Virus record (IMG/VR): IMGVR_UViG_3300032288_000749
Coordinates: 1-51,742 of that record
Length of the DNA stretch: 51,742 bases
From: a virus
Strand: one strand, 5' to 3'
Position numbers and translations under genes: made by a program. Shown here piece by piece: positions 44,398 to 51,742 of the stretch. Within the stretch, counting starts at the first letter, position 1, and every line of letters starts with the position of its first letter. The notes below the pieces were generated by a model. It ran no database searches. It had not been told where the DNA came from and worked only from the letters and a program-made list of their open reading frames with translations.

Positions 44398-45336
44398 CTA
44401 CTTAAACTCACAGTCGATCATGATCTGTGTCATACAAGCTGCCAAATTAATTTCTTGGTCAGCAACAAAAGCAGACTTGTATTGATAGTCTGCCAAAGCA
44501 AGAACAAGCGGAGGAATGGATTCAGGTTTCATAATTGTGCTTGCTGCTTCATACAGCTTGCGGAATAGTACATTGACATCCATAGAAGAGTTGGCACCAA
44601 CCCACTTGCGCATTGCTTCAAACTCTTTACCCTTTAAATATTTTACCAACTCCTTAATTTCTATATTGTCAACCGAAGCTAGAATACCAGAGTCGATTGT
44701 ACCACGAGCTGAGTAGCGCTGTAACTCATTAAGCACTCGACGCCAATCTGGGAAGTGCTTCATAATAACTTCAGCGACAACCTTCTTGTCATAGCCAACA
44801 TTTTCAGTATCAAGAATACCACAAGCACGAGTCAGAAACTGTTTAGCCAGTTCTGCTTTCTCTTTAGTACCAATTTTAAACTCAACTACAGAACAACGAG
44901 AATGAAGAGGTTCGATGATACGATTGACAAAGTTACAGGTAAGAATGAATCCACAGTTGTTGGAAAACTCTTCCATAAAGTTACGAAGAGCTGGCTGAGT
45001 TGAGTTGGCGTTTAGATAGTCTGCTTCGTCGAGGATAACATACTTACGACCGCCAGTAAACGAAACTGTTGCGGCAAAGTTACGAATATCGTTTCTCAAC
45101 GTATCAATATTACCTTTCATTGATCCGTTGATGATAATATAGTCTGCATTGATTTGTTCGAGCATAGCACGTGCAACGGTTGTCTTACCAACACCCGCTG
45201 TACCACTTAGCAATAGATTTGGAATGTTACCGTCGTTAACAAACTGTTGGAATGTTTGTTTTAGATCATCAGGCAGAATACAATCTGTAATTTTACGAGG
45301 ACGATACTTTTCAACCCAAAGAAAATCTTCGCGCAT
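44398..45336 (-). CDS. 44: clamp loader large subunit, gp44-like AAA+ ATPase (312 aa)
   Basis: WVEKYRPRKITDCILP at the start, Walker A SGTAGVGKTTVAR (about 44-56), YVILDEADYLN (Walker B), LTCNFVNRIIEPLHSRC (sensor 1 and SRC arginine finger) are clamp-loader hallmarks. It hydrolyses ATP to open and place gp45 on DNA. The stop is followed within a few bases by the promoter of the inserted HNH gene. Confidence 0.95.
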   Translation of the reverse strand: MREDFLWVEKYRPRKITDCILPDDLKQTFQQFVNDGNIPNLLLSGTAGVGKTTVARAMLEQINADYIIINGSMKGNIDTLRNDIRNFAATVSFTGGRKYVILDEADYLNANSTQPALRNFMEEFSNNCGFILTCNFVNRIIEPLHSRCSVVEFKIGTKEKAELAKQFLTRACGILDTENVGYDKKVVAEVIMKHFPDWRRVLNELQRYSARGTIDSGILASVDNIEIKELVKYLKGKEFEAMRKWVGANSSMDVNVLFRKLYEAASTIMKPESIPPLVLALADYQYKSAFVADQEINLAACMTQIMIDCEFK

Positions 45337-45352
45337 TATGGCTCCATATTAT

Positions 45353-45380
45353 AAAAAGGAAGAGGGACCGAAGTCCCTCT
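45353..45380 (-). terminator. rho-independent terminator between gp45 and gp44
   Basis: GAGGGAC-TTCG-GTCCCTC stem (45362-45378 region) with T-runs on both sides (TTCCTTTTT on the minus strand, CTTTTTATT on the plus), so it could act in both directions. It limits clamp transcripts and could balance clamp against loader. Confidence 0.85.
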
Positions 45381-45382
45381 TT

Positions 45383-46051
45383 TTATTCGCCGTACTTGCT
45401 ACCAGTTTCTGTTGCGATCCAGTATTCGATATCGCCAGATTCAGATTCGAAATGCGCAATGCCTTTCGATGAGATGGTAACATTGTAATTACGACTCAAC
45501 AGGTTTAGGTTATCAACCTTGAAGATCATAATGTACTTATTCGATGCTTCACCAACTTCATACTCAAAGGTATTTGAACCTTGATTGTGCGAGTCGATTG
45601 CTGCAATGTATGACTTGCCATTCTTACCGATAAAGGCAATTTCAGGAACACTCAATACACCAACAGCACGAAGGGCTGATTGAAGAACAGCTGCTTCCAA
45701 CTTAAACTTAATATCCTGTGAAGGAAGATTGATGTCCTTGCTGGGAGGAGACTGAATCAATTCAGCTTTAGCATAACGAATTGATGCCTTAGCACGACCA
45801 TTGGTAATTGTGGCAGAGTCATCACCAAGAGAGATATCAGCATCATCAAACATAGTAACCGTTGAGATGAATTGTGTCAAGTCATAAATCGCAAATTCCT
45901 TGTCGAAAGATTCCTTGATATTAGCACGAGCCAATACGGTTTTCTGTGGCGATACTGTCTTTTGAACTGAGCCGGGATTGAAAACCAACGAAGGATTGAT
46001 CGAGGCAAAGTTCTTAAGGATTTCTGTAGTTTCTTTAGAAAGTTTCATCAT
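45383..46051 (-). CDS. 45: sliding clamp, gp45-like (222 aa)
   Basis: MKLSKETTEILKNFASINPSLVFNPGS, FAIYDLTQFISTVTMFDDADISLGDDSATI, and VLSVPEIAFIGKNG, ISSKGIAHFESESGDIEYWIATE match T4-like clamps, which trimerise around DNA and tether polymerase (and in T4 the late transcription apparatus). It precedes gp44 as in T4, separated by a terminator. Confidence 0.93.
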   Translation of the reverse strand: MMKLSKETTEILKNFASINPSLVFNPGSVQKTVSPQKTVLARANIKESFDKEFAIYDLTQFISTVTMFDDADISLGDDSATITNGRAKASIRYAKAELIQSPPSKDINLPSQDIKFKLEAAVLQSALRAVGVLSVPEIAFIGKNGKSYIAAIDSHNQGSNTFEYEVGEASNKYIMIFKVDNLNLLSRNYNVTISSKGIAHFESESGDIEYWIATETGSKYGE

Positions 46052-46066
46052 ATAGTTTCCCTACTA

Positions 46067-46288
46067 TCAAGAGTTTTGTGCTGCTAATGCAAGGACTTCT
46101 TTTGGAGTTTCCTTGCATGACATAATCTTACCATTCTTGAATACAAGAGCGGTTACATCTGGCTTATCGTCAACAAGTGTAAGAACAGCAGACTTCTTAC
46201 GCATATATCTTTCCATGACTACGATCTCACTTGGATCAAGCCAAAGCTCGTAGCCCTCTTCAGGATGTGTTAATTGAATAAGTGCCAT
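46067..46288 (-). CDS. FlbD-like small protein (73 aa)
   Basis: MALIQLTHPEEGYELWLDPSEIVVME...SAVLTLVDDKPDVTALVFKNGKIMSCKETPKEVLAL has the short beta-rich pattern of FlbD-like proteins (I.LT...g..l.lNp..I......l..g..i.v.Etp.eVl). No catalytic site. Overlaps the glycosyltransferase stop by one base, so it follows that gene in an operon heading into gp45. Function in phages unknown. Confidence 0.65.
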   Translation of the reverse strand: MALIQLTHPEEGYELWLDPSEIVVMERYMRKKSAVLTLVDDKPDVTALVFKNGKIMSCKETPKEVLALAAQNS

Positions 46289-47151
46289 TACTTCTTTCCA
46301 ACTCTATTAGGCATAGACGATTCATCAGCAGTAGCACCGGCACCGATCTGAGCAAGGTCGATAAGTGAACCACCGAATACATAAGAACCCATGTGCTGAA
46401 GTTTCATCCATGGACATAGCCAAGTCTTGATACCGATATCCCAAGACTTTTGACAGAACCAATAATCTTCCGAGAGATAACGCTTAGATACAGGATCAAC
46501 TTCCGCTTGAAAAGCCATAAGGATCTCACGTGTACCATCAAAGTGTTCTGTACGAACATGATCTGGTCGGTACATATATTGAGGATAAGCTTCTTGGAAC
46601 TTCTCAAGTGCAGCTCGCTGGATCATCATAAAACCAGTGCCGCCTTCAAGAACTTCTACTGGTTCATCAAGTGCGATAGAACCAGTACCTTCCTTGGGAT
46701 TGAATACGTAATCACCAACATACTTTTCGAGATTGTTAGGATTCTTATCAGCAAAACCCTTATCGACAGCACGCTTGATTTTTTCCCAAGCAATACACTT
46801 CTTAGGATATGGACCACAAACAATATGCTTGTCTGTACCTTCTTGAGCGATAACCGCAAGAGCAATAACATCGTTCGGATCGAAACCGATATCGGAGTCG
46901 ATGAACATAAGATGCGTACAATCAGAGCGAAGAAACTCATCTACAAGATAGTTCCTTGCTCTGGTAATAAGTGACTCGTTAAAGAGATAGAAGAACCGAA
47001 CGTCCATACCGTACTGTGCTGCCAGAGATGCAAGATCAGCTGTGGACTTAGTATATTGACCTCCGCAGATACCACCATACATTGGTGTTGCTACAAAGAT
47101 TTTCTTTTTGCGCAGTTCTTCAATTGATACCGAAATTTCAATAGCTGCCAT
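46288..47151 (-). CDS. glycosyltransferase-like protein (287 aa)
   Basis: HLMFIDSDIGFDPNDVIALA (about 79-98, DxD) and IFVATPMYGG, VLEGGTGFMMIQRAALEKF, LSEDYWFCQKSWDIGIKTW are the standard elements of a GT-A/GT2-like fold common in T4-like phages infecting alphaproteobacteria and cyanobacteria. Donor and acceptor not evident. A fourth glycosyltransferase-type gene in this window, but far from the other three and near replication genes, which could fit DNA glycosylation. Confidence 0.75.
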   Translation of the reverse strand: MAAIEISVSIEELRKKKIFVATPMYGGICGGQYTKSTADLASLAAQYGMDVRFFYLFNESLITRARNYLVDEFLRSDCTHLMFIDSDIGFDPNDVIALAVIAQEGTDKHIVCGPYPKKCIAWEKIKRAVDKGFADKNPNNLEKYVGDYVFNPKEGTGSIALDEPVEVLEGGTGFMMIQRAALEKFQEAYPQYMYRPDHVRTEHFDGTREILMAFQAEVDPVSKRYLSEDYWFCQKSWDIGIKTWLCPWMKLQHMGSYVFGGSLIDLAQIGAGATADESSMPNRVGKK

Positions 47152-47193
47152 GATTACTCCAAAATGTAATGACGATAATTTATATAGTACAGA

Positions 47194-47433
47194 TCAGAGC
47201 GTTTCAGCAATCTCAGCTTGCTTTTTCTTCCAACGAATTACAGCAGCTTGCTTCTTCATTCGACGCTTGATTGAGGGTTTGGTATAGTGTTCACGTTCAG
47301 CAAGATCACGCAAAAGGTTTTCACGCTGGACTTTCTTCTTTAGAATGCGCAAAGCACCGTTCACATCATTATTGCGAACAGTGACAGAAATACCCTTGAG
47401 GTTTTCCCAAGGTTCACGATTATCAGTAGCCAA
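47194..47433 (-). CDS. ribosomal protein bS21 homologue (79 aa)
   Basis: ISVTVRNNDVNGALRILKKKVQRENLLRDLAEREHYTKPSIKRRMKKQAAVIRWKKKQ follows the full bS21 pattern (V.VrNNdVn.ALR.LKkk.QrE...re...R..Y.KPs.kR). It has an N-terminal extension of about 10 residues. bS21 sits near the anti-Shine-Dalgarno on the 30S platform; phage-encoded copies are known from aquatic phages and can enter host ribosomes. It could bias translation toward phage mRNAs, of which several here lack a Shine-Dalgarno. A strong terminator lies between this gene and the HTH gene upstream. Confidence 0.88.
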   Translation of the reverse strand: MATDNREPWENLKGISVTVRNNDVNGALRILKKKVQRENLLRDLAEREHYTKPSIKRRMKKQAAVIRWKKKQAEIAETL

Positions 47434-47445
47434 TTATTACTCCAT

Positions 47446-47490
47446 AAAAATAAGAGAGGGAGGGTGAAAGGGATAAGTCCCTCCCTCTCT
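47446..47490 (-). terminator. rho-independent terminator
   Basis: Minus strand AGAGAGGGAGGG/CCCTCCCTCTCT, a perfect 12-bp stem (47453-47464 with 47479-47490), then TATTTTTA. It ends the HTH-protein transcript before the bS21 gene. Confidence 0.92.
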
Positions 47491-47501
47491 ATATAGCAAG
47501 A

Positions 47502-47765
47502 TTACGCTGCGTTTGTGAATGCTTCGCTGCCCATGACAGCATAAGCAAGAGCAACCATCTTGCGTGAAGGCGTACCAAGACGATACTTGGTCGTAACTTC
47601 GCCCTTAGAGTTGACACGCTCATTCAGATAGATGGCGTGACCAGCAGCACGAAGATCACAGATGACATTGTGCGGCTTGGCAACACCAAATCGTGACTTG
47701 ATCTGAGATGCCGTAAGTTCCTCACCATTCTTGAGTGCAGTGAGAACCGATTCAGTCTTTGACAT
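47502..47765 (-). CDS. HTH protein (87 aa)
   Basis: SVLTALKNGEELTASQIKSRFGVAKPHNVICDLRAAGHAIYLN gives a winged-helix unit with a recognition helix and a wing (VNSKGEVTTKYRLG). Distantly similar in layout to the 187-aa protein at 4171-4734. Likely a phage transcription regulator or DNA-binding protein; target unknown. A terminator follows immediately. Confidence 0.75.
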   Translation of the reverse strand: MSKTESVLTALKNGEELTASQIKSRFGVAKPHNVICDLRAAGHAIYLNERVNSKGEVTTKYRLGTPSRKMVALAYAVMGSEAFTNAA

Positions 47766-47795
47766 AATATACTCTCCTAGGTGGTTAAGTTAAAC

Positions 47796-48986
47796 TCAGA
47801 AAGAAACTTCCTGAGTGTTCTCCGCTGCGGGTGGAGCAGCTGGAGTCTCGGGGACGGGATTGATCGTAGGATCAACCTTAGCATAAAGATCCAAGAAAGC
47901 TGTCTTGGTCTCTTCGTCAAAACGATTGATGCACAAACGGATAGCCTTCTGACGGTCGCCGATCATGCGATATGTTTGTGCGATATGAACAAGACGACGA
48001 GTTGAAATAAGCTCGTCAATCGCACCTTCGGTAAAAGTCTTACGAATAATTTCTGACCAAACAGTCAGATGTTCAATGAAACCTTTATCATCTTCACTAA
48101 GTGTATCATCACTTAGATAGTTTGTCAAGATTTTTTTCTCGATGGTAGCAGTAGGATATTCCTGCTCAATAGTGATTGGGAAACGCTCAAGCCAAGCATC
48201 GTCGAGCATAGTAGCTGCAACATAGCGACCATCGTCAGAACCACGACCCTTAGTATTTGCAGTTACGATAACATTGAAGCCTTCGGCAGCTTCAACAATC
48301 TCGCCAGTCTTTTTCATATAGTAAGGTTTGCCTTCGAGGATACCTTGCAAGCACATAGCCTTACCAGGATCAGCACGGTCAGCTTCGTCGATGAGAAGCA
48401 AAGCGCCGATCTCCATCGCACGAAGAACTGGACCCTTCATAAACTTAGTCTCGCCGTCGATAAGACGGAAGCCACCGATAAGATCGTCTTCGTCAGTCTC
48501 ACGCGACATCTGAACGCGAATCATCGGACGCTTGACTTTGGCACAAACTTGCTCGACCATAAACGTCTTGCCGTTGCCTGAGTGACCAGAGATGAACACA
48601 GGAAAGAACTTGCCAGAGGCAACGATCTTCTCAATCATCTTGAACTCACCAAACGGAACGTAGTGCTTATCCTTAGCCGGAACCTGTGCATAGTCATGTT
48701 CGGAAACAGCGTTCGGGTCAAACTTCTTGATAGCCATAGGCTTAACATCACGACGGATAGGAACGATATCAGCAGCCATAGCTACCTGAGTATTTGAATC
48801 GACAGCAGGAATCTTATACGAGCCACGACCTGAACGATACTCAGATTGTAAAAGCCAACGGTAGTCACTACGACGAACATCGTTTTCTTCAGCAAACGAA
48901 ATAATATCGTTGCGTTCGATAACAGCACCATTGCCAAACTTAGCGGTAGCCAATTCGAGGAACTTCTTCTGACCAGACTTCAACAT
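47796..48986 (-). CDS. cobS: MoxR/CobS-like AAA+ ATPase (396 aa)
   Basis: Walker A SGHSGNGKTFMVEQ (about 133-146), Walker B ALLLIDEADRADPG (about 195-208), and FNVIVTANTKGRGSDDGRYVAATMLDDAWLERFP (sensor region) identify the CobS/MoxR class of AAA+ chaperones. In cobalamin synthesis CobS works with CobT to drive cobalt insertion; in other systems MoxR ATPases activate VWA proteins. Its neighbour (49237-51522) is a VWA/CobT-like protein, and the phage has a B12-dependent RNR. The ATG follows AAGGTGATGG, under a sigma70-type promoter. Confidence 0.85.
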   Translation of the reverse strand: MLKSGQKKFLELATAKFGNGAVIERNDIISFAEENDVRRSDYRWLLQSEYRSGRGSYKIPAVDSNTQVAMAADIVPIRRDVKPMAIKKFDPNAVSEHDYAQVPAKDKHYVPFGEFKMIEKIVASGKFFPVFISGHSGNGKTFMVEQVCAKVKRPMIRVQMSRETDEDDLIGGFRLIDGETKFMKGPVLRAMEIGALLLIDEADRADPGKAMCLQGILEGKPYYMKKTGEIVEAAEGFNVIVTANTKGRGSDDGRYVAATMLDDAWLERFPITIEQEYPTATIEKKILTNYLSDDTLSEDDKGFIEHLTVWSEIIRKTFTEGAIDELISTRRLVHIAQTYRMIGDRQKAIRLCINRFDEETKTAFLDLYAKVDPTINPVPETPAAPPAAENTQEVSF

Positions 48987-49016
48987 TTGCCATCACCTTT
49001 CTTCATCTTATAGTAT

Positions 49017-49045
49017 ATCATACCACAGAGGCGAACTATTGTCAA
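49017..49045 (-). promoter_or_regulatory. sigma70-like promoter for the CobS-like gene
   Basis: TTGACA (49040-49045), 17-nt spacer ending CTGTGG, TATGAT (49017-49022). Same GTGGTATGAT core as the early promoters at 4116-5250. Confidence 0.8.
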
Positions 49046-49046
49046 G

Positions 49047-49202
49047 TCACATTCTCTCAATGGTAGGTTTGCCAACTAGCTTCCCGCCAAGGAGAAGCAG
49101 CTCACGCATGAACACAAACGCATCTTTTAGGTAACGAAACGTGGCAGACTCATCATGAATCAGCTTGTCATCATCCCTAATAGTATATGTTACCTTAAAC
49201 AT
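49047..49202 (-). CDS. hypothetical protein (51 aa)
   Basis: MFKVTYTIRDDDKLIHDESATFRYLKDAFVFMRELL...GKPTIERM: a short beta-alpha protein with AAGGAG eight nt before the ATG. It lies between the CobT-like and CobS-like genes and is probably cotranscribed with the CobT-like gene. No family recognised. Confidence 0.65.
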   Translation of the reverse strand: MFKVTYTIRDDDKLIHDESATFRYLKDAFVFMRELLLLGGKLVGKPTIERM

Positions 49203-49236
49203 TTGCTTTCTCCTTGGCTTTGTTACAGTATATATC

Positions 49237-51522
49237 TTAGGCAGCGATCTTTTCGATAAACTTGCCAAGAATTGTACGGCTTGCACCGCGTTTATTCTGG
49301 GCAGAAATGAATGCACGAGCCAGTTGACCCTTCTTCATTTCGCTATTGACTTCATCAAACGATGCCTGTTGAGCACGAAGGTTTTTACCACCGTTGATGA
49401 TATAGAACTCATCGAAGCTGATCATATTAGGAATTACAGCATTCTTAGTTTTACGCCATTTTTCTTGAAACTCAAGACCTTCAAGGTAGCTCATATAACG
49501 ATTAGCAACATGGCGAACGTCATAGGAACCACCGACAATATAGAAGCCAACAAAGTTGGCATTCTGTGATTGACGAACAGTACGAGCAAGCATACCAGTT
49601 ACCTCGTGTGAATTGTTAAACTTCATAGAGGTTTGCAGACGAGATTCCTCATCAACAAAAATACCAGTATTTTTACTGTTACCATAAGAGATTGTGGTAT
49701 TTTGATGTGTAGAACCGTATGCATGCTGATAGCAGCTATGATTGCTTTCACCGTCAGTGATACAAACGAAGTTCATAATCTGAATGTTCTTTTCCTTGCG
49801 GAACTTAGCCATCAGATCACGAGATACAAGGATTGCATCGTTGAGCGGTGTACCACCAAGACCAAGATACTGGAAAGGTGATTCCCAAGAATTGTTCGTG
49901 TTTAGTTTTTCCATAATCCAGTGACGAGCATATTTGCCTTCGATCATATCGTCAGGGTCCATCTCAATCAATTTAGACGACATAATCAATGTACCAACCA
50001 TGGTATTGAATTCCTTTAGCGACATACCTTCGTGAAAGAACTCAATTAGATCGAAGCCAAGATCAGGAAATACAAACGACTTACCAGTCATACGTCTTTG
50101 AATAGTTGACAGCTTTTCATACTTTGCTTTGTTACGATCTTTGTTGTCTATACTAAAGCGTTGACCACATTGTGTAAAGCCATACAAGCGATGTGGAATA
50201 CCAACACGACGACAGAACATAGCCAAACAGATTAGCTGATCCATGGCACCACGATAGTTACCTGACATAGAACCAGACATATCGAGGACAGCAACAACAC
50301 CATGGTTCTTGCCAGTTGGCTCGATGTTTAAACGCTTGAAAATATCGTCATTGAACTTATAGCTGTGCAGCTTGTTTGTATCAATAATGCCAGTCTTAGC
50401 CTGCTTGCTACGGATATACGATATAGCAGCTTTCTTACGTTCAAACTCCTTTACCATATAGTTGATGGCAGAGTTATTCTCTGAACGGAACTTGTTGAGT
50501 AGTGTATTACGATAACCATTAATGGCAGCGGAGTCGCCTTTGACAATATCGCTTTCGATAGTCTTGAGCAGAGTTTTGTAGCCAACAGTAAATTCTTCGT
50601 ATGTCACATCCTTGGGGAAGTGAATATATTCAAATTTACGATTTGCCAACTTGGGGTCAAGCAGCTCTTCCATACGTTCAGACATTGACTGATCTGTCGT
50701 TGCCTTTTCGAGAGAATTTCTGCTATTACCACCAAGCTTACCGCCAGCAGATTCGCCAGATGCGTCTTTCCGCTTTTCATTCTGCTCGTCGTCTTGTGAT
50801 TCGTCGCCTTCGGATTCTTCACCATCTTCATCGTATTCGTACTCATACTCATCGGCATCTTCGCCTTCTTCAGCTTTGATGGCAATGGTCAACGTTTCTT
50901 GTTCTTCGTCTTCCAATTCTTTTTTCAGTTTGGCACGAGCCAATAGATCCTCTGCCAACTTGACTGCTTCGTCGAAGGTAAGGATTTGTTCAGCACGATG
51001 AATAAAAGTCTGCTCTTCCTCATCAAATTTGATGCGAATACGTGAGCCAAGTTTAAAATAAAGATTCATACGATCAATGAGCGACAGCTCATCAATCTTA
51101 CGTGACTTAACAGAAAAGAAATCCTGCTCGTTAAGCCAATCGTAACCTTCGATAAAATCACGACGTGAACCGGGAAACTTGTTCTTAATCTTACGTTCAA
51201 TGCGCGCGTCCTCGACAACATTCAAGTAGCCTTGAAATGTCTGAGCGACATCATTGGATTCTTCTTTTTCTCTAATCTTATCAATCGCACCCTTCCAGCC
51301 GTCAGCGGGAGTTTCCAGCGCATGACCGACTTCATGAAGTACGAGCATGTGGTAAAGCGTCTCGGTCATCTGCTTCCACATAGGAAGAGCCAAGACACGG
51401 TTCTTTACATCGAAGTAAGCAGTCTTGATTGGGCGATGCTCAACCAAAATATTTTCGGCAGCAAGAAGTTTTGCCAACTTGTCGAGCGAGCCAGGATCTA
51501 CGAGTTTTGGTTTGTCAGCCAT
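49237..51522 (-). CDS. cobT: CobT-like VWA protein with HExxH motif (761 aa)
   Basis: LVLHEVGHALE (HExxH at 63-67) near the N-terminus, then NVVEDARIERKI, form a possible zincin site. Residues about 205-250 are a strongly acidic linker as in CobT. A C-terminal VWA domain has the MIDAS motif DMSGSMS (D414, S416, S418) and LGLGGTPLND (Thr of MIDAS). VWA/CobT proteins are partners of MoxR/CobS ATPases, encoded next door. In T4-like phages this pair is often annotated as cobalt-chelatase subunits; a substrate-remodelling role on another target is equally possible. GGAG precedes the ATG. Confidence 0.82.
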   Translation of the reverse strand: MADKPKLVDPGSLDKLAKLLAAENILVEHRPIKTAYFDVKNRVLALPMWKQMTETLYHMLVLHEVGHALETPADGWKGAIDKIREKEESNDVAQTFQGYLNVVEDARIERKIKNKFPGSRRDFIEGYDWLNEQDFFSVKSRKIDELSLIDRMNLYFKLGSRIRIKFDEEEQTFIHRAEQILTFDEAVKLAEDLLARAKLKKELEDEEQETLTIAIKAEEGEDADEYEYEYDEDGEESEGDESQDDEQNEKRKDASGESAGGKLGGNSRNSLEKATTDQSMSERMEELLDPKLANRKFEYIHFPKDVTYEEFTVGYKTLLKTIESDIVKGDSAAINGYRNTLLNKFRSENNSAINYMVKEFERKKAAISYIRSKQAKTGIIDTNKLHSYKFNDDIFKRLNIEPTGKNHGVVAVLDMSGSMSGNYRGAMDQLICLAMFCRRVGIPHRLYGFTQCGQRFSIDNKDRNKAKYEKLSTIQRRMTGKSFVFPDLGFDLIEFFHEGMSLKEFNTMVGTLIMSSKLIEMDPDDMIEGKYARHWIMEKLNTNNSWESPFQYLGLGGTPLNDAILVSRDLMAKFRKEKNIQIMNFVCITDGESNHSCYQHAYGSTHQNTTISYGNSKNTGIFVDEESRLQTSMKFNNSHEVTGMLARTVRQSQNANFVGFYIVGGSYDVRHVANRYMSYLEGLEFQEKWRKTKNAVIPNMISFDEFYIINGGKNLRAQQASFDEVNSEMKKGQLARAFISAQNKRGASRTILGKFIEKIAA

Positions 51523-51545
51523 AGTTCTCTCCGTTAGTATGATAT

Positions 51546-51574
51546 ATCATACTTTATTGGCAAAGAAATGTCAA
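51546..51574 (-). promoter_or_regulatory. sigma70-like promoter for the CobT-like gene
   Basis: TTGACA (51569-51574), 17-nt spacer, TATGAT (51546-51551), inside a GTATGATATATCATAC palindrome at 51537-51552. The palindrome could also be an operator site. Confidence 0.75.
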
Positions 51575-51600
51575 GTTAAAATTCAATCTTAATTTCCCAC

Positions 51601-51742
51601 TCAGCAGTCGGGATCGTAATCGTGCCATTCCTGAGCTTCGTCAGGCTGACCGTCATCTTCGTAGCCATTAGGATCACGATAACCCACATTATAAATGTCA
51701 CAGACAGTCTTAACAACTTCTCGACCACGATCAGTAAACAGA
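51601..51742 (-). CDS. partial acidic protein (C-terminal 46 aa)
   Basis: The open frame enters from the window edge and ends ...YRDPNGYEDDGQPDEAQEWHDYDPDC. It is strongly acidic and not recognised. A second open frame here, ending ...TIPTAEWEIKIEF near 51577, could be a small overlapping gene but has no clear ribosome site. Confidence 0.55.
   Translation of the reverse strand, partial: LFTDRGREVVKTVCDIYNVGYRDPNGYEDDGQPDEAQEWHDYDPDC

Noticed and set aside
48098-48126. Possible internal promoter TTGACA-N17-TACACT in the CobS-like gene
   Set aside because: The -10 has only 4 of 6 matches and there is no downstream gene start that needs it.

Overview
The window is a continuous piece of a large T4-like (Tevenvirinae-related) myovirus genome. 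Essentially every gene lies on the minus strand, so transcription runs from high to low coordinates. A T4-type replication set is present: sliding clamp gp45, clamp loader gp44 and gp62, RegA, family B polymerase gp43, UvsX, DnaB-type helicase gp41 and primase gp61. Around it sit virion, lysis and accessory genes typical of T4-like phages of environmental bacteria. The host is probably an alphaproteobacterium. The hints are a B12-dependent (class II) ribonucleotide reductase, a CobS/CobT-like pair, a GTA-type holin, a DUF1127-like small protein and a bS21 resembling alphaproteobacterial ones. Each hint is weak alone and the host is an inference.

Layout, low to high coordinate. 1-3200: a dense tRNA array with small lipoprotein and Cys-rich genes between tRNAs, and a highly structured untranslated segment (about 2098-2260) with its own promoter. 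3140-5300: short early-type genes, several behind strong sigma70-like promoters. 5384-12500: an accessory block with a PP-loop enzyme, an outer-membrane beta-barrel, peroxiredoxin, S-adenosylmethionine decarboxylase, three glycosyltransferase-like genes, a Bax-inhibitor-1 membrane protein, a methyltransferase and a GIY-YIG nuclease. 12686-15821: class II RNR, a zinc-ribbon protein and primase. 15859-18437: spanin-like pair, small membrane proteins and an HD-domain protein. 18439-30086: virion and probably packaged proteins, including a 1337-aa nucleotidyltransferase fusion and proteins whose N-termini resemble the T4 capsid-targeting sequence. 30166-32004: two peptidoglycan-active secreted proteins, glutaredoxin and a metallopeptidase. 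32081-39734: helicase, UvsX, membrane and PP-loop genes, polymerase. 39751-41411: Sm-like protein, holin, endolysin. 41485-47765: Hsp20, RegA, gp62, a DUF262-HNH nuclease placed between the clamp-loader genes, gp44, gp45, a glycosyltransferase and bS21. 47796-51742: MoxR/CobS-like ATPase and a VWA/metallopeptidase CobT-like partner.

Two promoter classes can be read directly. One is TTGACA-N17/18-TATGAT, in several copies with a shared GTGGTATGAT core. The other is a TATAAATA/CTAAATA box like the T4 late promoter. In five genes (polymerase, primase, gp62, RlpA-like, and the 400-aa gene at 28884) a promoter box ends only 4-6 nt before the ATG, so the predicted mRNAs are leaderless. The endolysin start shows the opposite arrangement. 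Its Shine-Dalgarno is buried in a GAAA-capped hairpin, and a CTAAATA box is placed so that a transcript starting there would lose one arm of the hairpin.

All function calls rest on sequence motifs and family knowledge; no database search was possible.
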